From Candidatus Omnitrophota bacterium (lineage in GTDB: Bacteria > Omnitrophota > Gorgyraeia > Gygaellales > Profunditerraquicolaceae), in assembly GCA_028716305.1 (NCBI GenBank), contig JAQUQA010000022.1, positions 1-11,968 on the forward strand: a stretch of 11,968 bases of DNA, written 5' to 3'. Positions within the stretch are counted from its first letter, which is position 1. Each line of letters begins with the position of its first letter. The notes beneath the pieces are model-generated. The model searched no databases. It was not told the origin of the DNA and was given only the letters and a program-made list of their open reading frames with translations. Both the position numbers and the translations under genes were made by a program. Shown in pieces: positions 11,509 to 11,968 of this stretch.

Positions 11509-11968
11509 GCAGAAACAGTTTTATCGAACGTTCATTACAGGGGGCGTTTTCTTTTTTACGGGAATCGATATTTTCCGAGGAGTACGCCGCAAAAGCGGGA
11601 TTTTTACAGGCCAGGGACCCCAGGCTCAAATCTTTGAGCGTATTGTTCCTGCTCCTGGCGGTCTTACTTACCAGGAACGTATCTTTTCTTGTTGCCATGT
11701 ACGCCTTTTGCCTTTTTCTTGCCTATGTATCATCGATCAACCTGGGGTTTTTCTTAAGGCGGACCTGGATCTTTATCCCGTTGTTTTCCCTGGTTATCGT
11801 CTTGCCGGTATTATTCGATATCTTTACCCCCGGGGATCCGCTGATGAACCTGCGGCTTTTCGGTTTTTCGCTTTCCGTTACCCGCCAGGGTATTGCCAGC
11901 GCGGTTTTTTTCTTTATGCGCGTCTTGACCAGTGTGTCGCTATGCATACTCCTGGTTTTGACTACCAG
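11505..11968 (+). CDS. cbiQ: CbiQ/NikQ, transmembrane T-component of the ECF transporter (5' part; runs off the window)
   Basis: An open frame of 154 codons from ATG 11505 to the window edge without a stop; complete CbiQ proteins are usually about 250 aa, so roughly 60% is seen. It starts in an ATGA overlap with the nikN stop, showing tight translational coupling. The translation has a soluble N-terminus (SLQGAFSFLRESIFSEEYA), then DPRLKSLSVLFLLLAVLL, the conserved entry to the first helix, several hydrophobic helices, LRLFGFSLSVTRQGI, and FMRVLTSVSLCILLVLTT, matching the family's FxRvltsvSlalLLvLTT stretch. It couples the ATPase (expected just downstream, nikO/cbiO) to NikM. Confidence 0.92.
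   Translation, partial: MSRNSFIERSLQGAFSFLRESIFSEEYAAKAGFLQARDPRLKSLSVLFLLLAVLLTRNVSFLVAMYAFCLFLAYVSSINLGFFLRRTWIFIPLFSLVIVLPVLFDIFTPGDPLMNLRLFGFSLSVTRQGIASAVFFFMRVLTSVSLCILLVLTT

Noticed and set aside
1..11968. CRISPR arrays, transposases, tRNA or rRNA genes, phage genes
   Set aside because: No regularly spaced repeats, recombinase or transposase motifs, cloverleafs or rRNA-like stretches were seen; the window reads as chromosomal housekeeping and envelope genes.

Overview
The window is about 12 kb of compact bacterial DNA with every gene on the + strand, good Shine-Dalgarno sites and short gaps. The host looks like a diderm (signal peptides, a candidate lipoprotein, an outer-membrane porin) with an anaerobic redox style (NfnAB-type flavoprotein pair) and a nickel requirement (NikR plus an ECF nickel/cobalt importer). 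I cannot fix the taxon; a diderm anaerobe such as Omnitrophota or Desulfobacterota is a guess from gene content only.

Region 1 (21-3698): nfnA-like and nfnB-like subunits of an NADPH/ferredoxin flavoprotein followed by an NADP-type glutamate dehydrogenase, 4 and 14 nt apart, closed by a very strong intrinsic terminator. The pair would manage NADPH/ferredoxin electrons and GDH would use NADPH for ammonium assimilation.

Region 2 (3712-4927): an MscS-family mechanosensitive channel with its own extended -10 promoter. Its leader of roughly 110 nt holds a 26-bp perfect palindrome and two mutually exclusive hairpins, the second a terminator. This looks like an attenuator or an unrecognised cis-regulatory RNA.

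Region 3 (4929-8258): a second promoter and structured leader with its own terminator, followed by an envelope-flavoured run: a secreted Ala/Lys-rich helical protein, a 55-aa YqaE/Pmp3-type membrane peptide, a small lipoprotein candidate, a membrane-anchored protein of unknown function, a four-helix membrane protein of unknown function, and an exported MsrB-MsrA fusion that repairs oxidised methionine.

Region 4 (8305-11968): a nickel locus. nikR starts at TTG behind a promoter overlapped by a NikR-like operator. It is followed by an OprB-like porin with an N-terminal coiled coil, then NikM/CbiM, a PDGLE-type NikN and the 5' part of CbiQ/NikQ, which runs off the window. Between nikR and the porin, on the - strand, a consensus promoter and an intrinsic terminator bracket about 78 nt with no ORF: a candidate small RNA gene. 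A 140-nt gap before nikM carries two large hairpins. The best candidates for something undescribed are the - strand RNA, the mscS leader and the leader at 4963-5120. All three are called from sequence pattern only.
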